Shown: one piece after another, positions 1-7,957 of the stretch
Position numbering within the stretch: the first letter of the stretch is position 1
Layout: each line of letters starts with the position of its first letter
DNA from: Pseudomonas fluorescens
Lineage (GTDB): Bacteria > Pseudomonadota > Gammaproteobacteria > Pseudomonadales > Pseudomonadaceae
Reading direction: 5' to 3'
Assembly (NCBI RefSeq): GCF_902497895.1
Contig: NZ_CABVHQ010000037.1
Coordinates: 1-57,889, forward strand
DNA: 57,889 nt
Notes under the pieces: model-generated
What the model saw: only the letters and a program-made list of their open reading frames with translations
What the model was told of the DNA's origin: nothing
Database searches by the model: none
Translations under genes and position numbers: made by a program

Positions 1-45
1 GTTATCGTTAACGTCCATCGCGAGCAAGCTAGCTCCTACAGGGCA
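1..45. repeat. REP-type element at window edge
   Basis: A REP-like palindrome (core CGCGAGCAAGCTAGCTCC) is preceded by GTTATCGTTAACGTCCATC. The same combination, in the opposite orientation, occurs twice near 52630 and 52825, so this is another member of that repeat family and probably continues upstream of the window. The rest of the stretch to position 84 shows nothing recognisable. Confidence 0.7.
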
Positions 46-84
46 CGCCCGCGGAGACGGCCTTAAAGCCGACATCCCTTTCGA

Positions 85-414
85 CTAGTAGTCATCTCCC
101 TGCGCCGTCACATCCCGCTCTATCATCGGTGCTTGCGGATCATGCCCTTCCGGGAACTTGCCCTTCAGGTTCCAGGCAAACGCAATGATCTCGGCGATGG
201 TCCGGTACAACTCTTCCGGAATGCTGTCACCCAGTTCCATTCTGGCCAGCAACTTCACCAGTTCGGCATTTTCGTAGATCGGCACTTCACAGTCGCGGGC
301 AATCTTCAGGATGGCTTCGGCCAGTTCGTTGTCGCCCTTGGCGGTGAGGGTCGGTGCGTGATGGCCGTCGTATTTGAGGGCGATGGCCTGGAGGGGCGGG
401 TTGGGGTTTTTCAT
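85..414 (-). CDS. FlhB-type cytoplasmic domain protein (FhlB/FlhX-like)
   Basis: The product has 109 aa and matches only the C-terminal cytoplasmic domain of FlhB/YscU export-switch proteins; there are no membrane helices. The family core is visible as IALKYDGHHAPTLTAKGD near residues 12-29, then VPIYENAELVKLLARMELGD and SIPEELYRTIAEIIAFAW. In full-length FlhB this domain starts at the self-cleaving NPTH site; here the protein simply begins there with MKNPNPPLQ, so it resembles the cleaved FlhB-CC fragment and lacks the cleavage motif. The start at 414 is chosen because homology begins there and its ATG overlaps the fliK-like stop as ATGA, indicating translational coupling. A role with the upstream FliK-like protein in export-substrate switching is inference. 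The in-frame extension upstream to 672 lies inside the fliK-like gene and is arginine/proline-rich, so I excluded it. Confidence 0.85.
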   Translation of the reverse strand: MKNPNPPLQAIALKYDGHHAPTLTAKGDNELAEAILKIARDCEVPIYENAELVKLLARMELGDSIPEELYRTIAEIIAFAWNLKGKFPEGHDPQAPMIERDVTAQGDDY

Positions 415-1982
415 GCGGTTTCGTCGACCCAGCGTTGTTCGAGGCGGGTTTGTACGCCTTGGGGGGGGGTGCCGAGGTGGCAGTCCAGATCGCCGACGTT
501 CAGGCCGGACGCTACCAGGCGCTCGCGCAGCCCGCTCAAGTGGCTCTCGATCAGGCTGGCGGTGTACGGCCGCTCGGCCCACAGCTGGCCGGACAAACGA
601 CCCTGAACCAGCTGTGCCTGGATTTGCAGCGGCCCGAGCGGTTCCATGGCGAACGCCAGTTCGACTCGCCACAACAGCTGCTTGGGTTCGCGCTCCGGGT
701 ATTTTTCGCTCGGTTCTTTCTCGGGTGTTTCCTCGCGCTGGAACTTGAGCTGCAACGGCACGATGTCCTGCAGGTTGCGCATGGGAATTTCCAGCTGCCA
801 GGTGCTTTGCAGATTGCCCTCGGCGGTGAGGCCGGTCTGCTCCAGGCTCGACAGCTGATGGCTTTGCAGGCGCGAAACTGCCGCGGCGGCCAGGCGCAGC
901 AAGTGTTCCAGATCACCTTCGCCGTCCTGGCTTTGCAGCAAGCGCGAAGGTAGCGGGAAACCGCCGGGATGGGGTTTGGCGCTGACCTGGCCGAGGGTGC
1001 CGAGGGCGCTGCGGACAAAGCTCGGCATTGCCTGGGCCAGGGTGTTGGCGGCAATGATTGCATTGAAGTGGGTGCTGGCCGGCAGACCGGCGGCCATTTG
1101 CCCGATCAGGCGCAGCAGGTTGGCTTTCATGTCCGGGGTCAGCGCCGGGTTTTGCCCAGCGAGCAATTTCGCTTCAAGGAACAGACCACTGTTGGCCAGC
1201 GCCTGGGCCAGGCCCTTCGGCGTGCTCAACTGTTGGGCGTCAGGCAATCCACTGAGCAACTGGTCGATGGCCGCGCGCATAGCGGCTGATGTCGTACTGG
1301 CTGAGGTCTGATTCTGCAAGGCATTGAGCAACCCCTCCAGTGAACCCTGGCGGCTCTGTTGACTGATCAGTTGTTGCGCCACCGCCAGTTGGTCTTGACG
1401 ACCGCTCAGGGGCACGAAGCTCAGCTCCTGTGAACCCTGGACCATGGCGCTGAGCAGGCTGCCGATGCGCAGCGGTTGCGGGCTGTCGATGCTCAAGGTA
1501 TTGCCGCTCAAGGCGGTATTGAGCAGGCTCACCAGCGAGCGATAAACCGAGGGTTGGCCAGGGGTTTGGGGCAGCAACTGAGTGGTCAGTACCTTGCCCT
1601 GGAGCAAACTGCCGACCGGCAGTTGCGCCGTATCCAGGCGGGTGAGGGTGGCGACGCTGGAGGCGATGGCCTGCTGTACGCTGATCGTCAGTTTGCCGGC
1701 CGACAGCTGGCTGACCGCGAGGTTAGTGCCTGCGGCCAGGGGCTGGTTGCTGATGGCCTGGAGGGTGGTCTGGCGGCCGCTGTCGAGCGTCAGCTTGAGC
1801 AGCAACTGGAACGTCTGATCCGCCTGTTTCAGCGACAACACTTCGGCCTTGGCGGTCTGCCCGGCGGCGATCAGGCCTTCCAGCGGTTGCAGCAGTTTGA
1901 GCAACTCGCCACTCACCGCGGCCGGGCGCGTAGGGCCGGGAGTGGGCTGCGGTAGCGGGGGGATGTTCATTTCGCCTGTCAT
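411..1982 (-). CDS. fliK: Flagellar hook-length control protein FliK-like
   Basis: The product has about 523 aa. The long N-terminal part is rich in Gln, Leu, Ser and Ala and of low complexity, as in FliK molecular rulers. The C-terminal 130 residues (about 395-505) carry the hook-length domain, with VPLQLKF, WRVELAFAMEPLGPLQI and the hallmark LVQGRLSGQLWAE. FliK measures the hook and tells the FlhB cytoplasmic domain to switch export from hook to filament substrates. The downstream gene is exactly such an FlhB domain, overlapping by 4 nt. The pair sits beside cytochrome c maturation genes rather than in a flagellar cluster, so it may be a second copy beside a canonical fliK elsewhere. The start at 1982 has AGGGTG upstream; ATG 1970 is an alternative. 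Confidence 0.85.
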   Translation of the reverse strand: MTGEMNIPPLPQPTPGPTRPAAVSGELLKLLQPLEGLIAAGQTAKAEVLSLKQADQTFQLLLKLTLDSGRQTTLQAISNQPLAAGTNLAVSQLSAGKLTISVQQAIASSVATLTRLDTAQLPVGSLLQGKVLTTQLLPQTPGQPSVYRSLVSLLNTALSGNTLSIDSPQPLRIGSLLSAMVQGSQELSFVPLSGRQDQLAVAQQLISQQSRQGSLEGLLNALQNQTSASTTSAAMRAAIDQLLSGLPDAQQLSTPKGLAQALANSGLFLEAKLLAGQNPALTPDMKANLLRLIGQMAAGLPASTHFNAIIAANTLAQAMPSFVRSALGTLGQVSAKPHPGGFPLPSRLLQSQDGEGDLEHLLRLAAAAVSRLQSHQLSSLEQTGLTAEGNLQSTWQLEIPMRNLQDIVPLQLKFQREETPEKEPSEKYPEREPKQLLWRVELAFAMEPLGPLQIQAQLVQGRLSGQLWAERPYTASLIESHLSGLRERLVASGLNVGDLDCHLGTPPQGVQTRLEQRWVDETA

Positions 1983-2031
1983 AGGGTCACACCCTGTCGA
2001 AATTGCCCTCTTTGGATCAGGACATGACATG

Positions 2032-2037
2032 TATAAT
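2032..2037 (+). promoter_or_regulatory. Possible -10 element for the ccm operon
   Basis: A perfect TATAAT lies 140 bp before the ccmA start, in the 195-bp gap between the divergent fliK-like gene and ccmA. No good -35 sits at 17 bp; TTGGAT is 14 bp and TTGCCC 23 bp upstream, so this is tentative. Confidence 0.35.
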
Positions 2038-2177
2038 GCCGCCCCGTTATCAAGGGAGCGCTGAAAACATCACAAATGTTTGACGCAGCTCTCTGGAACA
2101 AGCTGCCAATGCATTTACTCTGCATCACTTTAACGGCCGCTCCACCGCCGACTTGAACCCTAAAGGCCCGCGATCTC

Positions 2178-2825
2178 TTGACCAGCCCACTTCTAGAAGC
2201 CGTAGCGCTCGCCTGTGAGCGAGACTGGCGGATGCTCTTCGAAAACCTCGAATTGCGTCTGGCGGGCGGTGATATGTTGCAGATCAGCGGCCCCAACGGC
2301 AGCGGCAAGACCAGCCTGCTGCGCCTGCTGGCCGGTCTGATGCAACCGACTGCTGGCCAGGTCTTGCTCAACGGCCAGCCCTTGAAAGCGCAGCGTACCG
2401 ACCAGGCGCATAACCTGCTGTGGATCGGTCACGCCGCCGGGATCAAGGATTTGCTGACGCCGGAAGAAAACCTCAGCTGGCTTTGCGCATTGCATCAGCC
2501 GGCCAGCCATGAGGCGATCTGGAAAGCGCTGGATTCGGTAGGTCTGCGCGGTTTCGAGGATGTGCCCTGTCACACCTTGTCCGCCGGTCAGCGCCGCCGG
2601 GTAGCACTGGCCCGGCTCTATCTGGACAGCCCGCAGCTGTGGATCCTCGACGAACCTTTCACCGCCCTCGACAAACAAGGCGTGGCGCAACTCGAAGAGC
2701 ACCTCGCCGTTCATTGTGAGCAGGGTGGTATGGTGGTGTTGACTACTCACCACACCTTGAAGCATATGCCTGCCAGTTATCGCGATATTGATTTGGGCTT
2801 ATACCTTGAGGGCCGGGCCGAATGA
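2178..2825 (+). CDS. ccmA: Cytochrome c maturation ABC ATPase CcmA
   Basis: CcmA is the ATP-hydrolysing subunit of the CcmABCD complex at the inner membrane, which releases heme-loaded CcmE. The 215-aa product has Walker A GPNGSGKT (38-45), signature LSAGQ (134-138), Walker B LWILDEP (154-160) and switch His191. The start is TTG at 2178; no ATG fits upstream of the conserved N-terminus. It is the first gene of the operon, overlaps ccmB by 4 nt and has a leader of about 135 nt if the TATAAT at 2032 is used. Its length is normal for the family (about 205-215 aa). Confidence 0.97.
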   Translation: MTSPLLEAVALACERDWRMLFENLELRLAGGDMLQISGPNGSGKTSLLRLLAGLMQPTAGQVLLNGQPLKAQRTDQAHNLLWIGHAAGIKDLLTPEENLSWLCALHQPASHEAIWKALDSVGLRGFEDVPCHTLSAGQRRRVALARLYLDSPQLWILDEPFTALDKQGVAQLEEHLAVHCEQGGMVVLTTHHTLKHMPASYRDIDLGLYLEGRAE

Positions 2826-3490
2826 GTGTTTTCGGACTACTGGTTGCCCGCGAGGCGCGTCTGCTGTTTCGCCGACCGGCGGAATTGGCGAACCCGCTGG
2901 TTTTCTTCGCAATAGTCGTCGCATTGTTTCCGTTGGCCGTCGGTCCCGAGACTCAATTGTTGCAAACCTTGTCTCCGGGGCTGGTGTGGGTAGCGGCCTT
3001 ATTGTCCGTCCTGCTCTCGCTGGACGGGCTTTTCCGCAGTGATTTCGAGGACGGATCGCTGGAGCAGTGGGTCCTTTCGTCGCACCCCCTGCCTCTTCTG
3101 GTTTTAGCCAAGGTACTGGCACACTGGGCGTTTTCCGGCCTGGCCCTGGTTTTGCTCGCACCCTTGCTGGCCTTGATGCTGGGTTTACCGGCCGCTTGTC
3201 TGCCAGTGTTGCTGGTGTCGTTGCTGCTGGGTACACCGATATTGAGTTTGCTCGGTGCGGTGGGCGCGGCGCTGACAGTGGGATTGAAACGTGGTGGCTT
3301 GCTGCTGGCACTGTTGATTCTGCCGCTGTACATCCCGGTACTGATTCTCGGCAGTGGCGCCTTGCAGGCGGCATTGCAGGGCATGCCGGCAACGGGTTAC
3401 CTGCTCTGGCTTGGCAGCCTGACCGCCTTGGCGGTAACCCTGACACCTTTTGCAATAGCTGCTGGCCTGAAGATCAGCGTCGGCGAATAA
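2822..3490 (+). CDS. ccmB: Heme exporter membrane protein CcmB
   Basis: CcmB is the membrane partner of CcmA. The 222-aa product is almost wholly hydrophobic with about six predicted helices and begins MSVFGLLVAREARLLFRRPA, with the family pattern F-L-R-R-P plus N-P-L near the N-terminus. The start codon overlaps the ccmA stop as ATGA. It is followed by the only sizeable gap in the operon (94 nt), which holds a hairpin. Confidence 0.96.
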   Translation: MSVFGLLVAREARLLFRRPAELANPLVFFAIVVALFPLAVGPETQLLQTLSPGLVWVAALLSVLLSLDGLFRSDFEDGSLEQWVLSSHPLPLLVLAKVLAHWAFSGLALVLLAPLLALMLGLPAACLPVLLVSLLLGTPILSLLGAVGAALTVGLKRGGLLLALLILPLYIPVLILGSGALQAALQGMPATGYLLWLGSLTALAVTLTPFAIAAGLKISVGE

Positions 3491-3543
3491 TAATGAGGTC
3501 TGGTCATTTTTTGATCACTTTTTTTGAAAAAAGGCCGACCCTG

Positions 3544-3565
3544 GCTTTTCGTGCTGACGAAAAGC
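3544..3565 (+). promoter_or_regulatory. Hairpin in the ccmB-ccmC gap
   Basis: GCTTTTCGT and ACGAAAAGC form a perfect 9-bp stem with loop GCTG, 19 nt before the ccmC start. A T-run and A-run (3516-3533) precede it. There is no U-tract after the stem, so it resembles an RNA processing or stability element more than a terminator. Confidence 0.45.
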
Positions 3566-3584
3566 AACCGTGATGGAAACAGCA

Positions 3585-4340
3585 ATGAACTGGACTTGGT
3601 TTCATAAGCTCGGCTCGCCCAAGTGGTTTTATGGTATCAGCGGCAGAATGCTGCCCTGGATAAGTATGGCCGCAGTGCTGCTGATCGGTATCGGCGCTGT
3701 CTGGGGCCTGGCTTTCGCGCCGCCGGATTACCAGCAAGGCGACAGCTTTCGGATCATCTACATCCACGTCCCGGCCGCCATGCTGGCGCAGTCCTGCTAC
3801 GTGATGCTAGCGGTGTGCGGCATTGTCGGGCTGGTGTGGAAGATGAAACTGGCCGACGTCGCCCTGCAATGCGCCGCGCCGATCGGTGCCTGGATGACCG
3901 TGGTGGCGCTGGTCACCGGGGCCATTTGGGGCAAACCGACCTGGGGCTCGTGGTGGGTCTGGGATGCACGACTAACGTCCATGCTGATTCTGCTGTTTCT
4001 GTACTTCGGTCTTATTGCGCTGGGCAATGCCATCAGTAATCGTGACAGTGCGGCCAAAGCCTGCGCGGTGCTGGCAATTGTCGGGGTGATCAACATTCCG
4101 ATCATCAAATACTCTGTAGAGTGGTGGAACACACTGCATCAAGGTGTGACATTCAGTCTCACCGAGAAACCGGCGATGCCTGCCGAGATGTGGTTGCCGC
4201 TATTGCTGACAGTACTGGGTTTCTACTGTTTCTTCGGCGTGGTGCTGTTGCTGCGCATGCGCCTCGAAGTGCTCAAGCGTGAAGCCCGCAGCAGTTGGGT
4301 CAAGGCTCAGGTGCTGAATACTCTGGAGGCTGCACGATGA
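3585..4340 (+). CDS. ccmC: Heme-handling protein CcmC
   Basis: CcmC presents heme to CcmE on the periplasmic side of the inner membrane. The 251-aa protein has six predicted helices, the tryptophan-rich WWD segment WGKPTWGSWWVWDARL (115-130), and conserved candidate heme-ligand histidines H61 (in YIHVPAA) and H185 (in WNTLHQG). I chose ATG 3585 (MNWTWF) because GGAAAC lies at proper spacing and family members start there; GTG 3570 and ATG 3573 lie further upstream without a ribosome-binding site. The stop overlaps ccmD. Confidence 0.96.
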   Translation: MNWTWFHKLGSPKWFYGISGRMLPWISMAAVLLIGIGAVWGLAFAPPDYQQGDSFRIIYIHVPAAMLAQSCYVMLAVCGIVGLVWKMKLADVALQCAAPIGAWMTVVALVTGAIWGKPTWGSWWVWDARLTSMLILLFLYFGLIALGNAISNRDSAAKACAVLAIVGVINIPIIKYSVEWWNTLHQGVTFSLTEKPAMPAEMWLPLLLTVLGFYCFFGVVLLLRMRLEVLKREARSSWVKAQVLNTLEAAR

Positions 4341-4513
4341 GTTTTGCCTCCTTGGGCGAATTTCTCGCCATGGGCCATCACGGTCTGTATGTCTGGTCAG
4401 CCTATGGCATCTGTTTTGCGGTGCTGGCCCTCAACGTCGCGGCGCCGATCCTGGCCCGCAAGCGTTATCTGCAACAAGAGGCGCGTCGTCTGCGCCGGGA
4501 GAACGGCAAGTGA
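4337..4513 (+). CDS. ccmD: Heme exporter small subunit CcmD
   Basis: CcmD is the small single-helix subunit of CcmABCD that helps release holo-CcmE. The 58-aa product has one membrane helix (about residues 18-39) followed by a strongly basic tail ending QQEARRLRRENGK, as usual for CcmD. Its start overlaps ccmC by 4 nt and its end overlaps the ccmE GTG. Confidence 0.93.
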   Translation: MSFASLGEFLAMGHHGLYVWSAYGICFAVLALNVAAPILARKRYLQQEARRLRRENGK

Positions 4514-4965
4514 ATCCGCTGCGTAAAAAGCGTCTAATGATCATTCTCGCGCTTCTGGTCGGAGTCGGCGCTGCTGTCGGCCTGGCCTTGAGCGCTCTGC
4601 AGCAGAACATCAATCTGTTCTACACCCCGACCCAGATCGCCAACGGCGAAGCACCGAAAGACACGCGTATCCGTGCCGGTGGCATGGTCGAGAAGGGTTC
4701 GCTGCAGCGTTCCGGGGATTCTCTGGACGTGCGATTCGTCGTCACCGACTTCAGCAAGTCCGTCACCATTACCTATCGCGGCATCCTTCCGGACCTGTTC
4801 CGTGAAGGTCAGGGCATCGTTGCCCTCGGCAAAATCAACGCCGATGGCGTGGTAGAGGCCGACGAAGTACTGGCCAAACACGATGAGAAGTACATGCCAC
4901 CGGAAGTGACCAAAGCCCTGAAAGACAGCGGGCAATCGGCACCGACACCCGTGAAAGAGGGCTAA
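4510..4965 (+). CDS. ccmE: Periplasmic heme chaperone CcmE
   Basis: CcmE binds heme covalently through one histidine and carries it to the CcmF/H lyase. The 151-aa protein has a basic N-terminus and anchor helix (about 8-30), a beta-barrel domain, and the heme motif LAKHDEKYMP with His124 and Tyr128 (H-x3-Y). The start is GTG 4510, overlapping the ccmD stop; the first residues MNPLRKKRLM fit the family. Confidence 0.97.
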   Translation: MNPLRKKRLMIILALLVGVGAAVGLALSALQQNINLFYTPTQIANGEAPKDTRIRAGGMVEKGSLQRSGDSLDVRFVVTDFSKSVTITYRGILPDLFREGQGIVALGKINADGVVEADEVLAKHDEKYMPPEVTKALKDSGQSAPTPVKEG

Positions 4966-4968
4966 CTG

Positions 4969-6957
4969 ATGACTGCTGGAATCTTTATTCCCGAACTGGG
5001 CCATCTGGCGATGATTCTGGCGCTGTGTTTTGCGTTGGTGCAGGCCGTGGTGCCGTTGCTCGGCGCCTGGCGCGGTGACCGGATGTGGATGGGCCTGGCC
5101 CAGCCTGCCGCCTGGGGCCAGTTTGCCTTTCTGACGTTCGCCTTTGGCTGTCTGACCTATGCCTTCATGGTCGACGATTTTTCCGTCGCCTATGTCGCCG
5201 GCAACTCCAACAGTGCGTTGCCCTGGTACTACAAGTTCAGCGCCGTATGGGGTGCCCACGAAGGTTCGTTGCTGCTCTGGGCGTTGATCCTCGGCGGCTG
5301 GACCTTCGCAGTATCGATATTTTCCCGGCAGCTGCCGCAAGTGATGCTGGCGCGGGTGCTGGCGGTGATGGGCATGATCAGCACCGGCTTCCTGCTGTTC
5401 CTGATCCTCACCTCCAACCCGTTCGCGCGGATCCTGCCGCAAATACCTACCGATGGTCGCGACCTCAACCCGTTGCTGCAAGACATCGGCCTGATCGTCC
5501 ATCCGCCGATGCTCTATATGGGTTATGTCGGTTTCTCCGTGGCCTTCGCCTTCGCTATCGCCGCGTTGCTCGGCGGGCGTCTGGATGCGGCTTGGGCGCG
5601 CTGGTCGCGGCCATGGACCATCGTTGCCTGGGCGTTCCTCGGTATTGGCATCACCCTCGGCTCCTGGTGGGCCTACTACGAACTCGGCTGGGGCGGCTGG
5701 TGGTTCTGGGACCCGGTGGAAAACGCCTCCTTCATGCCTTGGCTGGTCGGTACGGCGCTGATTCACTCGCTGGCCGTTACCGAAAAACGTGGAGTGTTCA
5801 AAAGCTGGACGGTGTTGCTGGCCATCGCCGCGTTCTCCTTGAGCCTGCTGGGGACCTTCCTGGTGCGTTCCGGCGTACTGACTTCGGTGCATGCCTTCGC
5901 CTCCGATCCGGAACGCGGGGTGTTCATCCTGATCTTCCTGCTGTTCGTGGTCGGCGGTTCGTTGACGCTGTTTGCCTTGCGCGCGCCGGTGGTCAAGAGC
6001 CATGTCGGGTTCAACCTGTGGTCGCGGGAAACCCTGCTGCTGGGCAACAACCTGGTGTTGGTGGTGGCCGCGTCGATGATTCTGCTCGGCACCCTGTATC
6101 CGCTGATCCTCGATGCCATGACTGGCGCCAAGCTGTCGGTCGGCCCGCCGTACTTCAATGCGCTGTTCATCCCGTTGATGGCGTTGCTGATGGTAGTGAT
6201 GGCGGTCGGCATGCTGGTGCGCTGGAAGGACACGCCGGTCAAATGGCTGCTGGGCATGCTGATCCCGGTGTTGCTCGGCAGCGCGGCGCTGGCCGTGGTG
6301 GCCGGCATCGCGTATGGCGACTTCAACTGGGCGGTGCTGGCGACCTTCATGCTCGCCGCCTGGGTATTGCTGGCCGGCGTGCGCGACATCTTCGACAAGA
6401 CCCGCCACAAAGGCCTGATCAAAGGCCTGCCGACCCTGACCCGCAGCTATTGGGGCATGCAGGTGGCGCACCTGGGGATTGCCGTGTGTGCTCTGGGCGT
6501 GGTGCTTTCCAGCCAGAACAGCGCCGAGCGTGACCTGCGCCTGGCACCGGGCGAATCCATGGATCTGGGCGGTTACCAGTTTATCTTCGAGGGCGCCAAG
6601 CACTACGAAGGGCCGAACTTCACCTCGGACAAAGGCACCGTGCGGGTCATCCACGACGGCAAGGAAATCAGCGTGCTGCACCCGGAAAAACGTCTCTATA
6701 CCGTGCAGAACTCGGTGATGACCGAAGCCGGGATCGATGCCGGGTTCACCCGTGACCTGTATGTCGCCCTCGGCGAACCCCTGGGCGAAGGCGCCTGGGC
6801 AGTGCGGGTGCACGTCAAACCGTTCGTGCGCTGGATCTGGTTCGGCGCCCTGCTCACCGGTCTCGGTGGGTTGCTGGCAGCCCTTGATCGACGTTATCGG
6901 GTCAAGGTCAAAAGCCGCGTGCAGGAAGCACTGGGCCTGTCTGGAGCCACTGCATGA
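4969..6957 (+). CDS. ccmF: Cytochrome c heme lyase subunit CcmF
   Basis: CcmF, with CcmH/I, attaches heme to the CxxCH motif of apocytochromes c. The 662-aa polytopic protein has WGAHEGSLLLW (94-104), the histidine-bearing VHPPMLYMGY (177-186), the WWD domain around WGGWWFWDPVENASFMPW (241-258), a large periplasmic loop near residues 515-610 and a final helix. The length is typical (about 650-660 aa). It follows ccmE after 3 nt and overlaps ccmG by 4 nt. Confidence 0.97.
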   Translation: MTAGIFIPELGHLAMILALCFALVQAVVPLLGAWRGDRMWMGLAQPAAWGQFAFLTFAFGCLTYAFMVDDFSVAYVAGNSNSALPWYYKFSAVWGAHEGSLLLWALILGGWTFAVSIFSRQLPQVMLARVLAVMGMISTGFLLFLILTSNPFARILPQIPTDGRDLNPLLQDIGLIVHPPMLYMGYVGFSVAFAFAIAALLGGRLDAAWARWSRPWTIVAWAFLGIGITLGSWWAYYELGWGGWWFWDPVENASFMPWLVGTALIHSLAVTEKRGVFKSWTVLLAIAAFSLSLLGTFLVRSGVLTSVHAFASDPERGVFILIFLLFVVGGSLTLFALRAPVVKSHVGFNLWSRETLLLGNNLVLVVAASMILLGTLYPLILDAMTGAKLSVGPPYFNALFIPLMALLMVVMAVGMLVRWKDTPVKWLLGMLIPVLLGSAALAVVAGIAYGDFNWAVLATFMLAAWVLLAGVRDIFDKTRHKGLIKGLPTLTRSYWGMQVAHLGIAVCALGVVLSSQNSAERDLRLAPGESMDLGGYQFIFEGAKHYEGPNFTSDKGTVRVIHDGKEISVLHPEKRLYTVQNSVMTEAGIDAGFTRDLYVALGEPLGEGAWAVRVHVKPFVRWIWFGALLTGLGGLLAALDRRYRVKVKSRVQEALGLSGATA

Positions 6958-7490
6958 AGCGTTGGATAATGTTGTTGCCGCTGGCGGTGTTTCTGCTGGT
7001 GGCGGTGTTTCTCTACCGCGGACTGTTCCTGAACCCGGCCGAGCTGCCGTCGGCAATGATCGGCAAGCCGTTCCCGGCTTTCTCGCTGCCGACCGTGCAG
7101 GGTGACAAGCAGTTGACCCAGGCGGATTTGCTCGGCAAGCCGGCACTGGTCAACGTCTGGGCCACCTGGTGCATTTCCTGCCGGGTCGAACACCCGGTGC
7201 TGAACAAACTGGCGGAGCAGGGCGTGGTGATCTATGGCGTCAACTACAAGGACGTCAATGCCGATGCGCAGAAGTGGCTCAAGGAATTCCACAATCCGTA
7301 CCTGCTGGATATCCGTGACGAGGAGGGCTCCCTGGGCCTGAACCTTGGCGTTTACGGCGCCCCGGAAACTTTCTTCGTCGATGCCAAGGGCATCATTCGC
7401 GACAAATTCGTCGGGGTGATCGACGAAGCGGTCTGGCGCGAAAAACTGGCGGGCAAGTATCAGGCACTCGTCGATGAGGCCACGCCATGA
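6954..7490 (+). CDS. ccmG: Thiol:disulfide interchange protein CcmG/DsbE
   Basis: CcmG keeps the apocytochrome and CcmH thiols reduced in the periplasm. The 178-aa product has an N-terminal anchor helix (residues 4-21) and a thioredoxin-like domain with active site WCISC (72-76; Cys73, Cys76), followed by the CcmG signature NLGVYGAPETFFVD with its cis-proline region. It overlaps ccmF and ccmH by 4 nt each. Like CcmH it begins MKRWI. Confidence 0.96.
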   Translation: MKRWIMLLPLAVFLLVAVFLYRGLFLNPAELPSAMIGKPFPAFSLPTVQGDKQLTQADLLGKPALVNVWATWCISCRVEHPVLNKLAEQGVVIYGVNYKDVNADAQKWLKEFHNPYLLDIRDEEGSLGLNLGVYGAPETFFVDAKGIIRDKFVGVIDEAVWREKLAGKYQALVDEATP

Positions 7491-7957
7491 AGCGCTGGAT
7501 AGCCGCGGCCGTTCTCGGCCTGAGTATCGCCGGTATGGCTCACGCGGCGATCGACACCTACGAGTTCGCCAATGACGCCGACCGTGAGCGTTTTCGCGAG
7601 CTGACCAAAGAGTTGCGTTGCCCCAAGTGTCAGAACCAGGACATCGCTGACTCCAATGCGCCGATTGCCGCTGACTTGCGCAAAGAGATTTTCCGCATGC
7701 TCGGCGAGGGCAAGGACAATCAACAGATCATCGACTTCATGGTCGACCGCTATGGCGACTTTGTGCGCTACAAGCCGGCCCTGACCTCGAAAACCGCGGT
7801 GCTCTGGTTCGGTCCGGCCGGGCTGCTGCTGGGGGGGATAGTGATCATTGCCGTGATCATCCGCCGTCGTCGCGTACAGCGCACCGACACCCCGGACACG
7901 CTTTCCACCGAGGAGCGCAAGCGCCTCGATCAACTGTTGGATAAAGACCAAGAATGA
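7487..7957 (+). CDS. ccmH: Cytochrome c maturation protein CcmH
   Basis: CcmH is the thiol-redox subunit of the heme lyase. The 156-aa protein has a signal peptide ending MAHA (residue 20), the family motif LRCPKCQNQ with Cys45 and Cys48, the conserved DSNAPIAADLRKEI segment, and a C-terminal anchor helix (about 104-127) with a basic cytoplasmic tail. It is the short form, with the TPR part encoded separately as ccmI. Confidence 0.96.
   Translation: MKRWIAAAVLGLSIAGMAHAAIDTYEFANDADRERFRELTKELRCPKCQNQDIADSNAPIAADLRKEIFRMLGEGKDNQQIIDFMVDRYGDFVRYKPALTSKTAVLWFGPAGLLLGGIVIIAVIIRRRRVQRTDTPDTLSTEERKRLDQLLDKDQE

Noticed and set aside
85..672. Extended 195-aa version of the FlhB-like gene
   Set aside because: The first 86 codons overlap the FliK C-terminal domain in another frame and give arginine/proline-rich nonsense; similarity begins at 414.
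2031..2177. Possible tRNA or small RNA gene before ccmA
   Set aside because: No cloverleaf or TTCGA arm can be drawn; only a good -10 is seen.
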